A stretch of 56,713 nt of DNA. It comes from Clostridia bacterium (GTDB lineage Bacteria > Bacillota > Peptococcia > DRI-13 > SM3-B62). The stretch is taken from NCBI GenBank assembly GCA_018433675.1, contig JAHDQS010000050.1, forward strand, positions 1-56,713. Direction: 5' to 3'. Position numbers and translations under genes: made by a program. This document shows positions 26,392 through 34,562 of the stretch, piece after piece (position 1 is the stretch's first letter; every line of letters begins with the position of its first letter). The notes beneath the pieces are model-generated. The model searched no databases, was not told the DNA's origin, and was given only the letters and a program-made list of their open reading frames with translations.

Positions 26392-26619
26392 ATGGGTTTC
26401 GCATTTGATTGGAAAGAAACAGACGAACTGTATCGTTTTAAATATAGCACGTATTTCTTTACAAATAAAGAAATACGTGCTATATTTAAAAAGGCACTGA
26501 CCAGGTGGGTAAAATGCTTAGAACTGGGGATGGTAATTTTAATAAAGGAGCAAAGTTCTTTGGTTTTAAGTAAAAACGAGATGAAAGTAAAAAAGGGTGA
26601 TTACAATGAAGGCCTTTAA
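26392..26619 (+). CDS. Unrecognised small ORF, possible toxin remnant, containing a perfect hairpin
   Basis: 75 codons starting at ATG 26392 (GTG 26386 also possible, overlapping the antitoxin stop). The protein begins MGFAFDWKETDELYRFKYST and then crosses a perfect 56-base inverted repeat. It matches no toxin family that I know. It occupies the place where the partner of the Phd/HicB-like antitoxin should stand, so it may be a truncated or rearranged toxin. GAGGAG lies before it. The last residues run over the ribosome site of the next gene, which suggests that the reading frame is not original at its end. Confidence 0.35.
   Translation: MGFAFDWKETDELYRFKYSTYFFTNKEIRAIFKKALTRWVKCLELGMVILIKEQSSLVLSKNEMKVKKGDYNEGL
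26436..26491. repeat. Perfect 26-bp inverted repeat with 4-base loop
   Basis: Bases 26436-26461 are the exact reverse complement of 26466-26491, with CAAA as loop. The stem is AT-rich with a central GCACG/CGTGC block and contains no T-run after it. In RNA it would form a very stable hairpin inside the small ORF. It could be a miniature palindromic element, a processing site, or an inverted duplication left by a rearrangement. Confidence 0.9.
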
Positions 26620-27373
26620 TGAATTGGCGAAGATACCTGTATTTTCTATCAAGGATGTTGACAGGTTGACGGGGAATCTCAAAACAGCATATTCTTTGCT
26701 TAATCGCTTGATGAAAAAAAATTTGGTTAGAAAGATCAGAAGGAATATATACTCATGTGTGAATCCGGTGACCGGCCAGTTAGTAGCAACTCGATACCAG
26801 ATAGCATGTGCGGTTACAGATACTGCCTACATCTCACATCATAGTGCTTTTGAGTATTATGGCCTTGCAAATCAAGTGTACTGTGAAGTATACGTATCTT
26901 CCGAGACCAAGTTTCGAGAGTTTGAATATGATTATGTGTTCTTCAAATACATCACTTCAAGAATGGAGGCTGGGGTTGTAGAAGCAAAGAATACGACTGG
27001 GGTGCGGATAACGGATATGGAAAGAACGGTTATCGACAGTATCAGGGATTTTGAGAAAATTGGGGGATTTGAAGAGCTTCTTAATTGTCTAAAAGGAATA
27101 TATTACTTAGATGAAAATAAGCTTAAAAAGTATTTGGAAATCTATAACACTCAGGCACTATATCAAAAGACTGGATTATTACTTCAGCAGTACAGAAAAG
27201 AAATGCAACTTTCTCAAGACTTTATCGATTATTGTAAAGGGAAAATAGGAAAGAGCACAAGATATTTGTTAAGAGAAACTTATAAAGATAATAGCTATAA
27301 TAGCGAGTGGAAACTGATGGTGCCAAAAGGGCTATTTGATATAATGAATCAGGATGGTGATGTGCTTGTCTAA
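26606..27373 (+). CDS. abiEi: AbiEi-family antitoxin / transcriptional regulator
   Basis: 255 aa. The N-terminal winged helix (FSIKDVDRLTGNLKTAYSLL, LMKKNLVRKIRRNIY) is followed by the typical AbiEi core (ATRYQIACAV, AYISHHSAFEYYGL, GVRITDMERTVIDSI). AbiEi represses the operon and counters AbiEii in a type IV toxin-antitoxin system that can cause abortive phage infection. ATG 26606 is chosen over GTG 26597; AAAGGG precedes it. The stop at 27371-27373 lies inside the start region of the toxin gene, so the two are translationally coupled. Antitoxin function follows from the family and from the neighbour. Confidence 0.88.
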   Translation: MKAFNELAKIPVFSIKDVDRLTGNLKTAYSLLNRLMKKNLVRKIRRNIYSCVNPVTGQLVATRYQIACAVTDTAYISHHSAFEYYGLANQVYCEVYVSSETKFREFEYDYVFFKYITSRMEAGVVEAKNTTGVRITDMERTVIDSIRDFEKIGGFEELLNCLKGIYYLDENKLKKYLEIYNTQALYQKTGLLLQQYRKEMQLSQDFIDYCKGKIGKSTRYLLRETYKDNSYNSEWKLMVPKGLFDIMNQDGDVLV

Positions 27374-28331
27374 TTATGACGTTATCTATTTAGGAAAAAG
27401 AGCACAAGAATTAGGTTTCGTAAGGGATACATTGGAGAAAGCAACTAGGATAGCGGATATCTTAGAGTATTTGAATACAAACCCAATACTAAAAAAAAGC
27501 CTTGCTTTAAAGGGCGGGACGGCAATTAATCTCACAATTTTTAATTTGCCTCGTTTATCGGTGGATATTGATATGGACTACTTAATTTCAAGTAGTAGAG
27601 AAGAGATGCTTACGAATCGGGAAGGGATTAACAGTTTGGTTGATCGTTACATGGTATCACAGGGATATACAAAAAGTCCCAAGACGAAAACACCCCACAG
27701 TTTGGATTCATGGGTGTATGATTATGTTAGTGCTGGTGGCAACAAAGAAAATATTAAAGTTGAAATCAATTACTCTCTTCGGTCTCATATACTGCCCGCA
27801 GAGGAACGGCCAATTATTACAGAATATTTTTCCGGTGAGTACAAAGTGAAATCTCTAGCTCCTATTGAGATTTATGCCAGTAAGATTAATGCATTACTCA
27901 ATAGAGCTGCAGCCAGGGATTTATACGATGCTAAAAACATGATTAAATTTGGTATATTTGATGAATCTGAAGAAGAGATGCTAAGGAAATGTGTCATTTT
28001 CTATGCCGCGATATCTGCAAAGGATATTAATAAGACCTTTGAAACAAAGGCAATTGACTCAATAACAAAGAGGAAGATTAAAATAGGTCTTCTACCGGTA
28101 ATAAAGAGACGGGATGATTTTGACTTGGATTCAGCAAAGAAAATAGTCAAGGATTACATTTCTGGTTTGATGGTTCTTACAGAGAAGGAGAAAGAATTTC
28201 TAGAGAAGTTTGAAAGTGGTGAATACATTCCAGAACTGCTATTTAACGATCCTGAAATATTAGCTAGGATTAAAGATCATCCGATGGCCCTATGGAAGAC
28301 TAGGCAAACCAGAGGGAAGATTAGTGAATAA
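27354..28331 (+). CDS. abiEii: AbiEii nucleotidyltransferase toxin
   Basis: 325 aa. The DNA polymerase beta-like nucleotidyltransferase motif is intact: LKGGTAINL with Gly54-Gly55-Thr56, then LSVDIDMDY with Asp71 and Asp73. A later IKVEINYS supplies the third acid, and VKSLAPIEIYASKINALLNR followed by RDLYDAKNM is the usual second motif. Family toxins transfer nucleotides to tRNA or another target and stop growth. Several starts are possible (ATG 27354, ATG 27360, TTG 27366), all overlapping abiEi. Complete in contrast to the decayed AbiE-like pair at 12.7-13.8 kb, which belongs to a different subfamily. Confidence 0.88.
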   Translation: MVMCLSNYDVIYLGKRAQELGFVRDTLEKATRIADILEYLNTNPILKKSLALKGGTAINLTIFNLPRLSVDIDMDYLISSSREEMLTNREGINSLVDRYMVSQGYTKSPKTKTPHSLDSWVYDYVSAGGNKENIKVEINYSLRSHILPAEERPIITEYFSGEYKVKSLAPIEIYASKINALLNRAAARDLYDAKNMIKFGIFDESEEEMLRKCVIFYAAISAKDINKTFETKAIDSITKRKIKIGLLPVIKRRDDFDLDSAKKIVKDYISGLMVLTEKEKEFLEKFESGEYIPELLFNDPEILARIKDHPMALWKTRQTRGKISE

Positions 28332-28373
28332 TTCAAGCCTGACCCCATGTTTTATCAAAAGGGAGGGGATGAC

Positions 28374-30422
28374 ATGAACAAGAAAGCTTTATACATTATT
28401 TTCGTTGTACAGTTGCTTTGTTTCATGTTTTTATCTGCTCCTTTTGTTGTTTTTGCCGAACCTACACAATTACGGGTTGCGGTTAACATCAATATGATTC
28501 CTTATCAGTTCATCGGAGAGGACGGGGAATGTCTGGGATTACACGTCGACATTCTGGATTGGATTGCCCAAAAAAAGGGGTTTGAACTTATCTACGTACC
28601 CTATGAAAGAAGTCGCGAATGTCTTGATGCCCTCAGCAATGGAGAAGTAGATATAGTCCTTGGTCACAGGGCGTACGATACAGTCGGATATAAATTCCAA
28701 TCCACCGGGGAATTATCCCGCCCTTCTTTATGTATGATTATTGCAAACGAGTTAGCAAATGAACTTAAGGATCGTTCAGATTACGAATCATTTACGGCAG
28801 CTTTAGAGTATGGGACGATGGATTATTCTCATATGTATAGATTAGGCTTACGCAACTATATAGTTCATGGTGATCAGAGGGAGGTTTACAGTGCTTTAAC
28901 ATCAGGGCGAGTCGATATTGCCGTCGGTATTAAAGAAAGTCTCAGTTATATGCTTGCTCAAGATGGTCTTGAAGATAATTACATCATATATCGCAATTAT
29001 CTCTCGCCTATCAGTTATTCTATGTTAGTCCGGGAAGGGGAACATGAATTATTCTCGATTTTGGATATGGGACTTACGGAACTGCGCATCAGCGGTGAAT
29101 ATGAAAAAATATATAGTAAATGGATTGTTGACCAAGATTTAGTAAAAGCTCAGCAGAGGCAGCAATTGATTACAAGGTTGTTGAGTGTTGCGGTGGTTGG
29201 AACTATTCTGGCCTTATTGGTGATGGGATTCAATGTTAGGATGAATTTTTTGCTTAAGCGTAAGGTTGATGAGAAAACAAAAGAATTGAGAAATACGAAT
29301 ACCCAGCTTGAACAAATGGTAGAACAACTTCACAGTGAAGGACGGTTAAGAAACAGCATCATTGAGGACTCTCCTTGTGCCATGATTTTTTTTGACAATA
29401 CCTTTCGCATTACGTTAATCAATAGTGCAGCCCGGCAGATAGCAGGGGAAGAAGAACTTATTGGTAAGAATGTTAAGGGTTTTGGGATATTTGGTGAAAT
29501 ACTGCGACAGATCAAGTATGACGTTTTTTCTGAGCAGGAAGATAGTGCGGAACGACCAATCATTGTGGAAATTGAGCAGGATGATAAAAAGCAGAGTTAT
29601 CGCTGTAATTTTTACCGTTCCAGCGATTACAGCAGTATTGACGGTATGTTGATGACTGTAGAGAATGTTACTGCCGAGGAGATTGAAAAGCTGGAACGAT
29701 TTGAGGCGGAAAAGAACAGAGCCCTTAACCGTCTTGTGGCGGGAATTGCACACGAGATAAAAAACCCGCTTATGGCTATCAAAACCGCTTCCTCGCTTAT
29801 TCTGACTCAAGGTGACGATCCCGAAATTAAGGAGGCATTTGCTGATTTTGTACCCTACGAAATAGAACGAATCAATCAACTTGTTGAGGGTCTTATCAGT
29901 TATGCACGTCCTATTAAGGGTAAGACTGAGACGTTTAACTTTTCGAAGCTTGTTAATGATTGCTTGTATTTAACTAATATTGCGGCTAAGAGAAGTAAAA
30001 TTTGTTTTAAAGCTGAAATAGAAGACAATTTATTTATTTCGGCCAAAAAGGTTCAAATCAAACAGTCTTTGATTAATCTGATCATCAACGGGATAGAGTC
30101 GATGGAGAAAAAGCTTGTCGGCGGAACGGAACCTCTTGATACGCCCGAGATGAAAATTAGTGCCTATCAAGAGGTTGATAATGTTATAATTATTATTCGA
30201 GACGAGGGTGTAGGCATGACGACCGATGAGATTAGGCACTGTACCAAGCCGTTTTTTACGACAAAACCGGCGGGAACAGGGTTGGGACTGGCTATTGTTA
30301 AGCAATATATTCAAGAAAACAATGGGACGTTGAGTATCAAGAGCGAAAAGAACAAATATACGGAGATTACCTTGACATTCCGGAGGTGTCGCTTCAGTGA
30401 AACGCAGAATTCTGATCATTGA
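28374..30422 (+). CDS. Sensor histidine kinase with fused solute-binding domain
   Basis: 682 aa. Signal peptide (residues 1-30), a family 3 solute-binding domain at about 33-255 (LRVAVNINMIPYQFIGEDG), one membrane segment near 270-290, a short coiled coil, a PAS-like domain at about 320-430, HisKA with His460 in AHEIKNPLMAIK, and a HATPase domain (INLIINGIESME, IRDEGVGM, GTGLGLAIVKQY). It would sense an amino acid- or peptide-like ligand outside and phosphorylate the adjacent NtrC-type regulator. ATG 28374 has GGAGGGG upstream; the frame opens at 28347. Its end overlaps the regulator gene by 26 bases. The ligand is unknown but probably related to the cargo of the downstream transporter. Confidence 0.9.
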   Translation: MNKKALYIIFVVQLLCFMFLSAPFVVFAEPTQLRVAVNINMIPYQFIGEDGECLGLHVDILDWIAQKKGFELIYVPYERSRECLDALSNGEVDIVLGHRAYDTVGYKFQSTGELSRPSLCMIIANELANELKDRSDYESFTAALEYGTMDYSHMYRLGLRNYIVHGDQREVYSALTSGRVDIAVGIKESLSYMLAQDGLEDNYIIYRNYLSPISYSMLVREGEHELFSILDMGLTELRISGEYEKIYSKWIVDQDLVKAQQRQQLITRLLSVAVVGTILALLVMGFNVRMNFLLKRKVDEKTKELRNTNTQLEQMVEQLHSEGRLRNSIIEDSPCAMIFFDNTFRITLINSAARQIAGEEELIGKNVKGFGIFGEILRQIKYDVFSEQEDSAERPIIVEIEQDDKKQSYRCNFYRSSDYSSIDGMLMTVENVTAEEIEKLERFEAEKNRALNRLVAGIAHEIKNPLMAIKTASSLILTQGDDPEIKEAFADFVPYEIERINQLVEGLISYARPIKGKTETFNFSKLVNDCLYLTNIAAKRSKICFKAEIEDNLFISAKKVQIKQSLINLIINGIESMEKKLVGGTEPLDTPEMKISAYQEVDNVIIIIRDEGVGMTTDEIRHCTKPFFTTKPAGTGLGLAIVKQYIQENNGTLSIKSEKNKYTEITLTFRRCRFSETQNSDH

Positions 30423-31767
30423 CGATGAGTTAAGCACGTGTACCATGCTCAAATTAGCATTGCGCGACAGGTACGATGTAAAGCATGCAACAGACGCGCT
30501 ACAGGGACTCTCAATATTTAAGGCTGAGCGGTTTGATCTTGTTCTGCTGGATTTGATGATTGGCGAGCATGACGGTATAGAGATTCTTAAACAGATTAAG
30601 GAACATGACAGGGATGTCGCCGTAATAATGATTACGGCTTTTGGTAATATCAAATCATCAGTTGAAGCAATCAAAAATGGGGCTTTTAATTATCTGTCCA
30701 AACCCATTGAGATGGACGAGCTCTTTGTTTTCATAGAGCAAGCATTGAAAGTCAGAAATCTCAGTGATGAGGTTGTTTATCTGTCGGATGAACTCAAAAA
30801 CCATTTTCAAGTTCAGGGAATGATTGGTGATAGCCCGGCTGTGCGGGAGATTTATGCAATGATTGAAAAGCTTAAGGATGTTGACACCACTGTGACAATT
30901 ACCGGCGAAAGCGGAACGGGCAAGGAGTTGGTTGCCAGAGCAATTCATTTTTCCGGCAAGCGGCAGGACAAAAGATTTGTCGTAATCAATTGCGCTGCTA
31001 TTCCCGAAAGTCTGTTAGAGGAAGAACTTTTTGGTCATAAGCGCGGCACCTTTACAGGAGCGACACAGGATAAAAAAGGGAAATTTGAGGTGGCGGACAA
31101 GGGAACGATTTTCCTGGATGAAATAGGTGATATGCAACTTAATCTCCAGAGCAAACTATTGCGGGTGCTACAGCAAAAGGAGTTTAGCGCCTTAGGAAGT
31201 AATGAGATCCAAAGGACTGATGTGCGGATTATCGCTGCCACCAACAAAGATTTAGAGTCTATGGTCAGAGAGGGTAGTTTTCGTCAAGACCTGTTTTATC
31301 GATTGAATGTCATGAACATTCATTTGCCGCCGTTGAGAGAGCGCAAGCAGGATATTCCGTTATTATGCCAGCATTTCATTGAACAATTCGGACGCGAACA
31401 GAACAAGCGTATTAAAGAGATAACGCCGGAGGCCATGGAGGTTCTTTTATCATACGACTATCCCGGTAATGTCAGGCAGCTTGCCAACTTTATAGAGCAC
31501 GCCATGATAATTTCCAACGGAAAGGTTATTGATGTCAAAGATCTTCCCGGAAGCGTCAAAGGAACCTTGCATTATGAGGAACAGCAAGAGGTATGCGAGA
31601 CAAAACTTCGTGAGTGCTTGTCGAAAATGTCTATTAAAGAGGTAGAACGCATGGCCGTTGAGGCCACGCTGGAAAAAAATGCCGGGAAACGGGGAGAAAC
31701 GGCCAGGGACTTGGGCATTAGTGTCAGAAGTTTGCTTAATAAAATAAATGAGTATCGTCTATCGTAA
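30397..31767 (+). CDS. NtrC-type sigma-54-dependent response regulator
   Basis: 456 aa. The receiver domain has the acidic pair Asp9-Asp10, phospho-acceptor Asp52 in LVLLDLM, and Lys in YLSKP. The AAA+ domain has Walker A GESGTGKE near residue 170, ELFGHKRGTFTGAT near 211-224, Walker B IFLDEIGDM, and RLNVMNIHLPPLRER. A Fis-type HTH (RGETARDLGISVRSLLNKI) ends the protein. The sigma-54 contact loop is GTFTGA instead of the usual GAFTGA. GTG start at 30397, inside the kinase gene. The -24/-12 promoter 140 bases after the stop is its obvious target. Confidence 0.93.
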   Translation: MKRRILIIDDELSTCTMLKLALRDRYDVKHATDALQGLSIFKAERFDLVLLDLMIGEHDGIEILKQIKEHDRDVAVIMITAFGNIKSSVEAIKNGAFNYLSKPIEMDELFVFIEQALKVRNLSDEVVYLSDELKNHFQVQGMIGDSPAVREIYAMIEKLKDVDTTVTITGESGTGKELVARAIHFSGKRQDKRFVVINCAAIPESLLEEELFGHKRGTFTGATQDKKGKFEVADKGTIFLDEIGDMQLNLQSKLLRVLQQKEFSALGSNEIQRTDVRIIAATNKDLESMVREGSFRQDLFYRLNVMNIHLPPLRERKQDIPLLCQHFIEQFGREQNKRIKEITPEAMEVLLSYDYPGNVRQLANFIEHAMIISNGKVIDVKDLPGSVKGTLHYEEQQEVCETKLRECLSKMSIKEVERMAVEATLEKNAGKRGETARDLGISVRSLLNKINEYRLS

Positions 31768-31789
31768 AATTAACTTTTGTTAGAAGCTG

Positions 31790-31845
31790 AATTATCGGCA
31801 AAATTTGCGTATCATGACACGCAAATTTTGCCGATAATTTTTTTG
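31790..31845 (+). terminator. Terminator palindrome after the regulator gene, possible activator site
   Basis: A perfect 21-bp stem (left arm 31790-31810, right arm 31819-31839) with an 8-base loop is followed by a run of Ts. It should end transcription of the kinase-regulator operon. Its centre lies about 90 bases before the -24 element, where enhancer sites for NtrC-type proteins commonly lie, so the DNA palindrome may have a second role. Confidence 0.8.
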
Positions 31846-31871
31846 TGCAGATTTTTGTCTATCACTAATCG

Positions 31872-31900
31872 CTGTTAATACGGGATAAGCAGCTTAACAG
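31872..31900. promoter_or_regulatory. Inverted repeat next to the sigma-54 promoter
   Basis: CTGTTAA and TTAACAG form a perfect 7-bp inverted repeat, 15 bases apart, ending four bases before the -24 box. The position is close for an enhancer and would suit a repressor or accessory protein site. Confidence 0.35.
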
Positions 31901-31904
31901 TAAT

Positions 31905-31921
31905 TTGGCATAGTGCTTGCA
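31905..31921 (+). promoter_or_regulatory. Sigma-54 (-24/-12) promoter
   Basis: TTGGCATAGTGCTTGCA matches the consensus TGGCAC-N5-TTGCA with GG at 31907-31908 and GC at 31919-31920, exactly ten bases between them. It stands before the transporter operon and directly follows an NtrC-type gene. Transcription would begin near 31932. Confidence 0.9.
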
Positions 31922-31973
31922 ATAATAAGAGAGTATCTAAATATTATTTATGAGAAAAAGGAGGAATTCTACT

Positions 31974-33527
31974 GTGAAAACAAGACGAGGGATCGTCTCA
32001 TTGGCTGCGCTGCTATTGTGCGTTAGTATCTTGTTTATTGGATGTGGCAAGAACAGTGAATCAAGTACAAAACCGAGTAGCGAGGGAGGTGTTTCCGGCT
32101 ATCAGCAGGAGATTATCGTCGCACCAACGCTGGATTTCACCAGTATGGCAGTCCAGGAGACTACTGCGGCAACCGATAAGTCGGTGTATGTAATGGTATT
32201 CGATACACTTTGCGCGAGAGACAGCGCCACAGGTGAAATCGTACCAAGTCTTGCCAAAGAATGGACGCAAATATCGGAGGATGTCTGGCAATTTAAACTT
32301 CGTGAAGGTGTAGTATTCCACGATGGCACGCCTTTCACGGCAGAGGATGTTAAGTTTACTTATGACCGTGGCATGGAACAAAGCGGTACAAGAAGCAGGT
32401 TGACAACAGTTGATTCTGTGGAAATCATTGACGAATACACCGTTGAATTGAATATGGCCATGGCCGACGTTGATATCATTTATAAACTGACTGATCCGGG
32501 CCTTTCTATTCTTTCCACCAAGGCATTTGAGACGATGACTCCTGAAGAGGCATATAAGAACGGAACCGGAGCCTTTACTTATGGCGAATGGAAACAAGGC
32601 GACTATCTCAAATTAGAAAGGTTTGACGATTACTGGGGAGAACTACCAAAAACCGAGACTGTAGTAATTCGCTATATTCCTGAAGCTTCGTCCCGGCTTA
32701 TTGCCTTGCAAACAGGAGAGATTGATGTCTGCATCGACCCTGCTACAGTTGATCTCCCTTATATTGCAGAGGATCCTGATCTTACACTGATGCAGATACC
32801 GGGAACCAACCTGCGTTACGTCGGTATTAATATGAGTGATAAGCCTTTCAATGATCTTCGGGTGCGCCAGGCGGTTGCTTATGGGATGAATCGTGATGAT
32901 TTTATCACAATGGTTTACGAAGGTAATGCTATGGCTACTAATAACGTTATGCATCCCGAGTACATGTACTATAAAGAGGTTGAAGGATATGGCTATGACC
33001 CGGAAAAAGCAAAGGCATTACTGACTGAAGCCGGCTATCCTGATGGTTTTACTGCTACTATCTACTCTTCGCAAGGTACTACCCAAAGGGCAGTTGCTAA
33101 TGTTATGCAAGCCCAGATGGCTGAAATCGGCATAGATTTAAAGGTGCAATCGCTTGAAACAGCTACCTTCAATGCAACTGTTGCAGCAGGAAACCCCTTC
33201 GACATGATGGTAAATGGTTGGGGTGGACATGCGTTAGGTCCTGACTATGCTTTGCGTACAATGTTCTATTCGACAGCTAGTAGCAATCGTTATCAATTGA
33301 ATGATACCCATGTTGACGAGCTTCTGGATAAAGGCATTGTCACTTCCGACGTGAATGAGCGCACGCAGATATATGCAGAGTTGCAGGAGTATATCACCAA
33401 TCAAGCGGCTATGCTGCCTGTAGCAATCGAACTGATTAATGTAGGAACAAAGGCTGATTTGGAAGGATTCAGGCTTCCTAACGGGCTTTTCCATGACTTC
33501 CGTTATGTGAACATTCCTTTACAGTGA
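31974..33527 (+). CDS. ABC transporter solute-binding lipoprotein, family 5 (oligopeptide/dipeptide type)
   Basis: About 517 aa. A lipoprotein signal (LLLCVSILFIGC with the lipobox cysteine) is followed by a linker rich in Ser and Gly. The family 5 signature region reads LREGVVFHDGTPFTAEDVKF, and the large two-lobed body is complete, ending near LPNGLFHDFRYVN. Anchored outside the membrane, it would hand peptides, nickel chelates or similar solutes to the permeases downstream. GTG 31974 is chosen because AAGGAGG lies upstream and the signal peptide begins there; ATG 31950 lies before that ribosome site. First gene under the sigma-54 promoter. Confidence 0.9.
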   Translation: MKTRRGIVSLAALLLCVSILFIGCGKNSESSTKPSSEGGVSGYQQEIIVAPTLDFTSMAVQETTAATDKSVYVMVFDTLCARDSATGEIVPSLAKEWTQISEDVWQFKLREGVVFHDGTPFTAEDVKFTYDRGMEQSGTRSRLTTVDSVEIIDEYTVELNMAMADVDIIYKLTDPGLSILSTKAFETMTPEEAYKNGTGAFTYGEWKQGDYLKLERFDDYWGELPKTETVVIRYIPEASSRLIALQTGEIDVCIDPATVDLPYIAEDPDLTLMQIPGTNLRYVGINMSDKPFNDLRVRQAVAYGMNRDDFITMVYEGNAMATNNVMHPEYMYYKEVEGYGYDPEKAKALLTEAGYPDGFTATIYSSQGTTQRAVANVMQAQMAEIGIDLKVQSLETATFNATVAAGNPFDMMVNGWGGHALGPDYALRTMFYSTASSNRYQLNDTHVDELLDKGIVTSDVNERTQIYAELQEYITNQAAMLPVAIELINVGTKADLEGFRLPNGLFHDFRYVNIPLQ

Positions 33528-33539
33528 GACTAGTGTTAT

Positions 33540-33580
33540 GTTGTGTTACCGGACCTGACAATCAGGCTCGGTAACACAAC
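33540..33580 (+). promoter_or_regulatory. Intercistronic hairpin between binding protein and permease
   Basis: GTTGTGTTACCG at 33540 pairs with CGGTAACACAAC at 33569, and inside it CCTGA pairs with TCAGG. No T-run follows. Such hairpins after binding-protein genes protect the upstream mRNA from 3' decay and so keep the lipoprotein in excess over the membrane parts. Confidence 0.7.
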
Positions 33581-33620
33581 TATTTGTGCAAACCAACAAA
33601 TACAGTTAAGGAGAGAGCTA

Positions 33621-34550
33621 ATGCACAAATATATCTTTAAACGCATTTTAATGTTAATCCCAATTCTGCTCGCCGTTTCTTTTGTCGTGTATTTCGTTGT
33701 AGATTTAGCACCAGGAGACATTGTTGACATCATGGCGGCTGATGATATGTCTGCCGAGGTTAAGGAGCAGATACGCGAGGAAATGGGTCTGAATGACCCG
33801 CTTTTAATACGTTATTCCCGGTACATGAGCGGGCTGCTAAGAGGTGATCTAGGGCAGTCCTACTCGACTAATCAGAACATATTTGAAATATATATGCAGC
33901 GGCTTCCGCAGACGCTCAAGCTTGCACTTGCGGCATCAGTTGTGGCAATCTTCATGTCCATACCGTTAGGTATAATTGCCGCTGTCCACCAAAATTCCTG
34001 GAAGGACACATTCAGCATGATTTTTGGGCTGTTAGGCTTGTCTATACCCAATTTTTGGCTGGGCCTCATGCTCATCATTGCATTTGCCCTGACTTTAGGT
34101 TGGTTTCCGTCCATCGGTAACGAGGGATTCCGAAGTATTGTTTTGCCTGCTATTACACTTGGAACTGGCCATGCGGCACTTCTCACCAGGACCACTCGTT
34201 CTTGCATGCTTGAGGTTATAAGGCAGGATTACCTCCGTACCGCACGTGCAAAAGGTGTAAGTGAGGGAAAGGTTATTCGCAAGCATGCCCTGAAAAACGC
34301 ACTTATTCCCATTATTACTGTAATGGGCACACAATTAGGCCTGGCACTTGGTGGTGCTGTTCTGACAGAAACTGTATTTGCTTGGCCGGGGGTTGGACGT
34401 CTGGTTGTCGATGCTATCAATGCACGAGATATTCCGATGGTGACAGGATGCATTATTATGACTACCATGCTTAGTAGTGTTTTAATCCTTCTGGTTGATA
34501 TAGCGTATGCCTTTGTCGATCCGCGGGTCAAGGCACGGTATTCGAGTTGA
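33621..34550 (+). CDS. ABC transporter permease (DppB/OppB type)
   Basis: 309 aa with six membrane segments. The N-terminus (YIFKRILMLIPILLAVSFVV) and the DLAPGD segment are typical of DppB. The inner-membrane coupling loop reads DYLRTARAKGVSEGKVIRKH, followed by ALKNALIPIITVMG, the EAA motif of this transporter class. ATG 33621 has AAGGAGAGAGC upstream; the open frame to 33543 crosses the hairpin and is not used. It forms the channel with the next gene product. Confidence 0.93.
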   Translation: MHKYIFKRILMLIPILLAVSFVVYFVVDLAPGDIVDIMAADDMSAEVKEQIREEMGLNDPLLIRYSRYMSGLLRGDLGQSYSTNQNIFEIYMQRLPQTLKLALAASVVAIFMSIPLGIIAAVHQNSWKDTFSMIFGLLGLSIPNFWLGLMLIIAFALTLGWFPSIGNEGFRSIVLPAITLGTGHAALLTRTTRSCMLEVIRQDYLRTARAKGVSEGKVIRKHALKNALIPIITVMGTQLGLALGGAVLTETVFAWPGVGRLVVDAINARDIPMVTGCIIMTTMLSSVLILLVDIAYAFVDPRVKARYSS

Positions 34551-34562
34551 GGAGGTGTAGTT

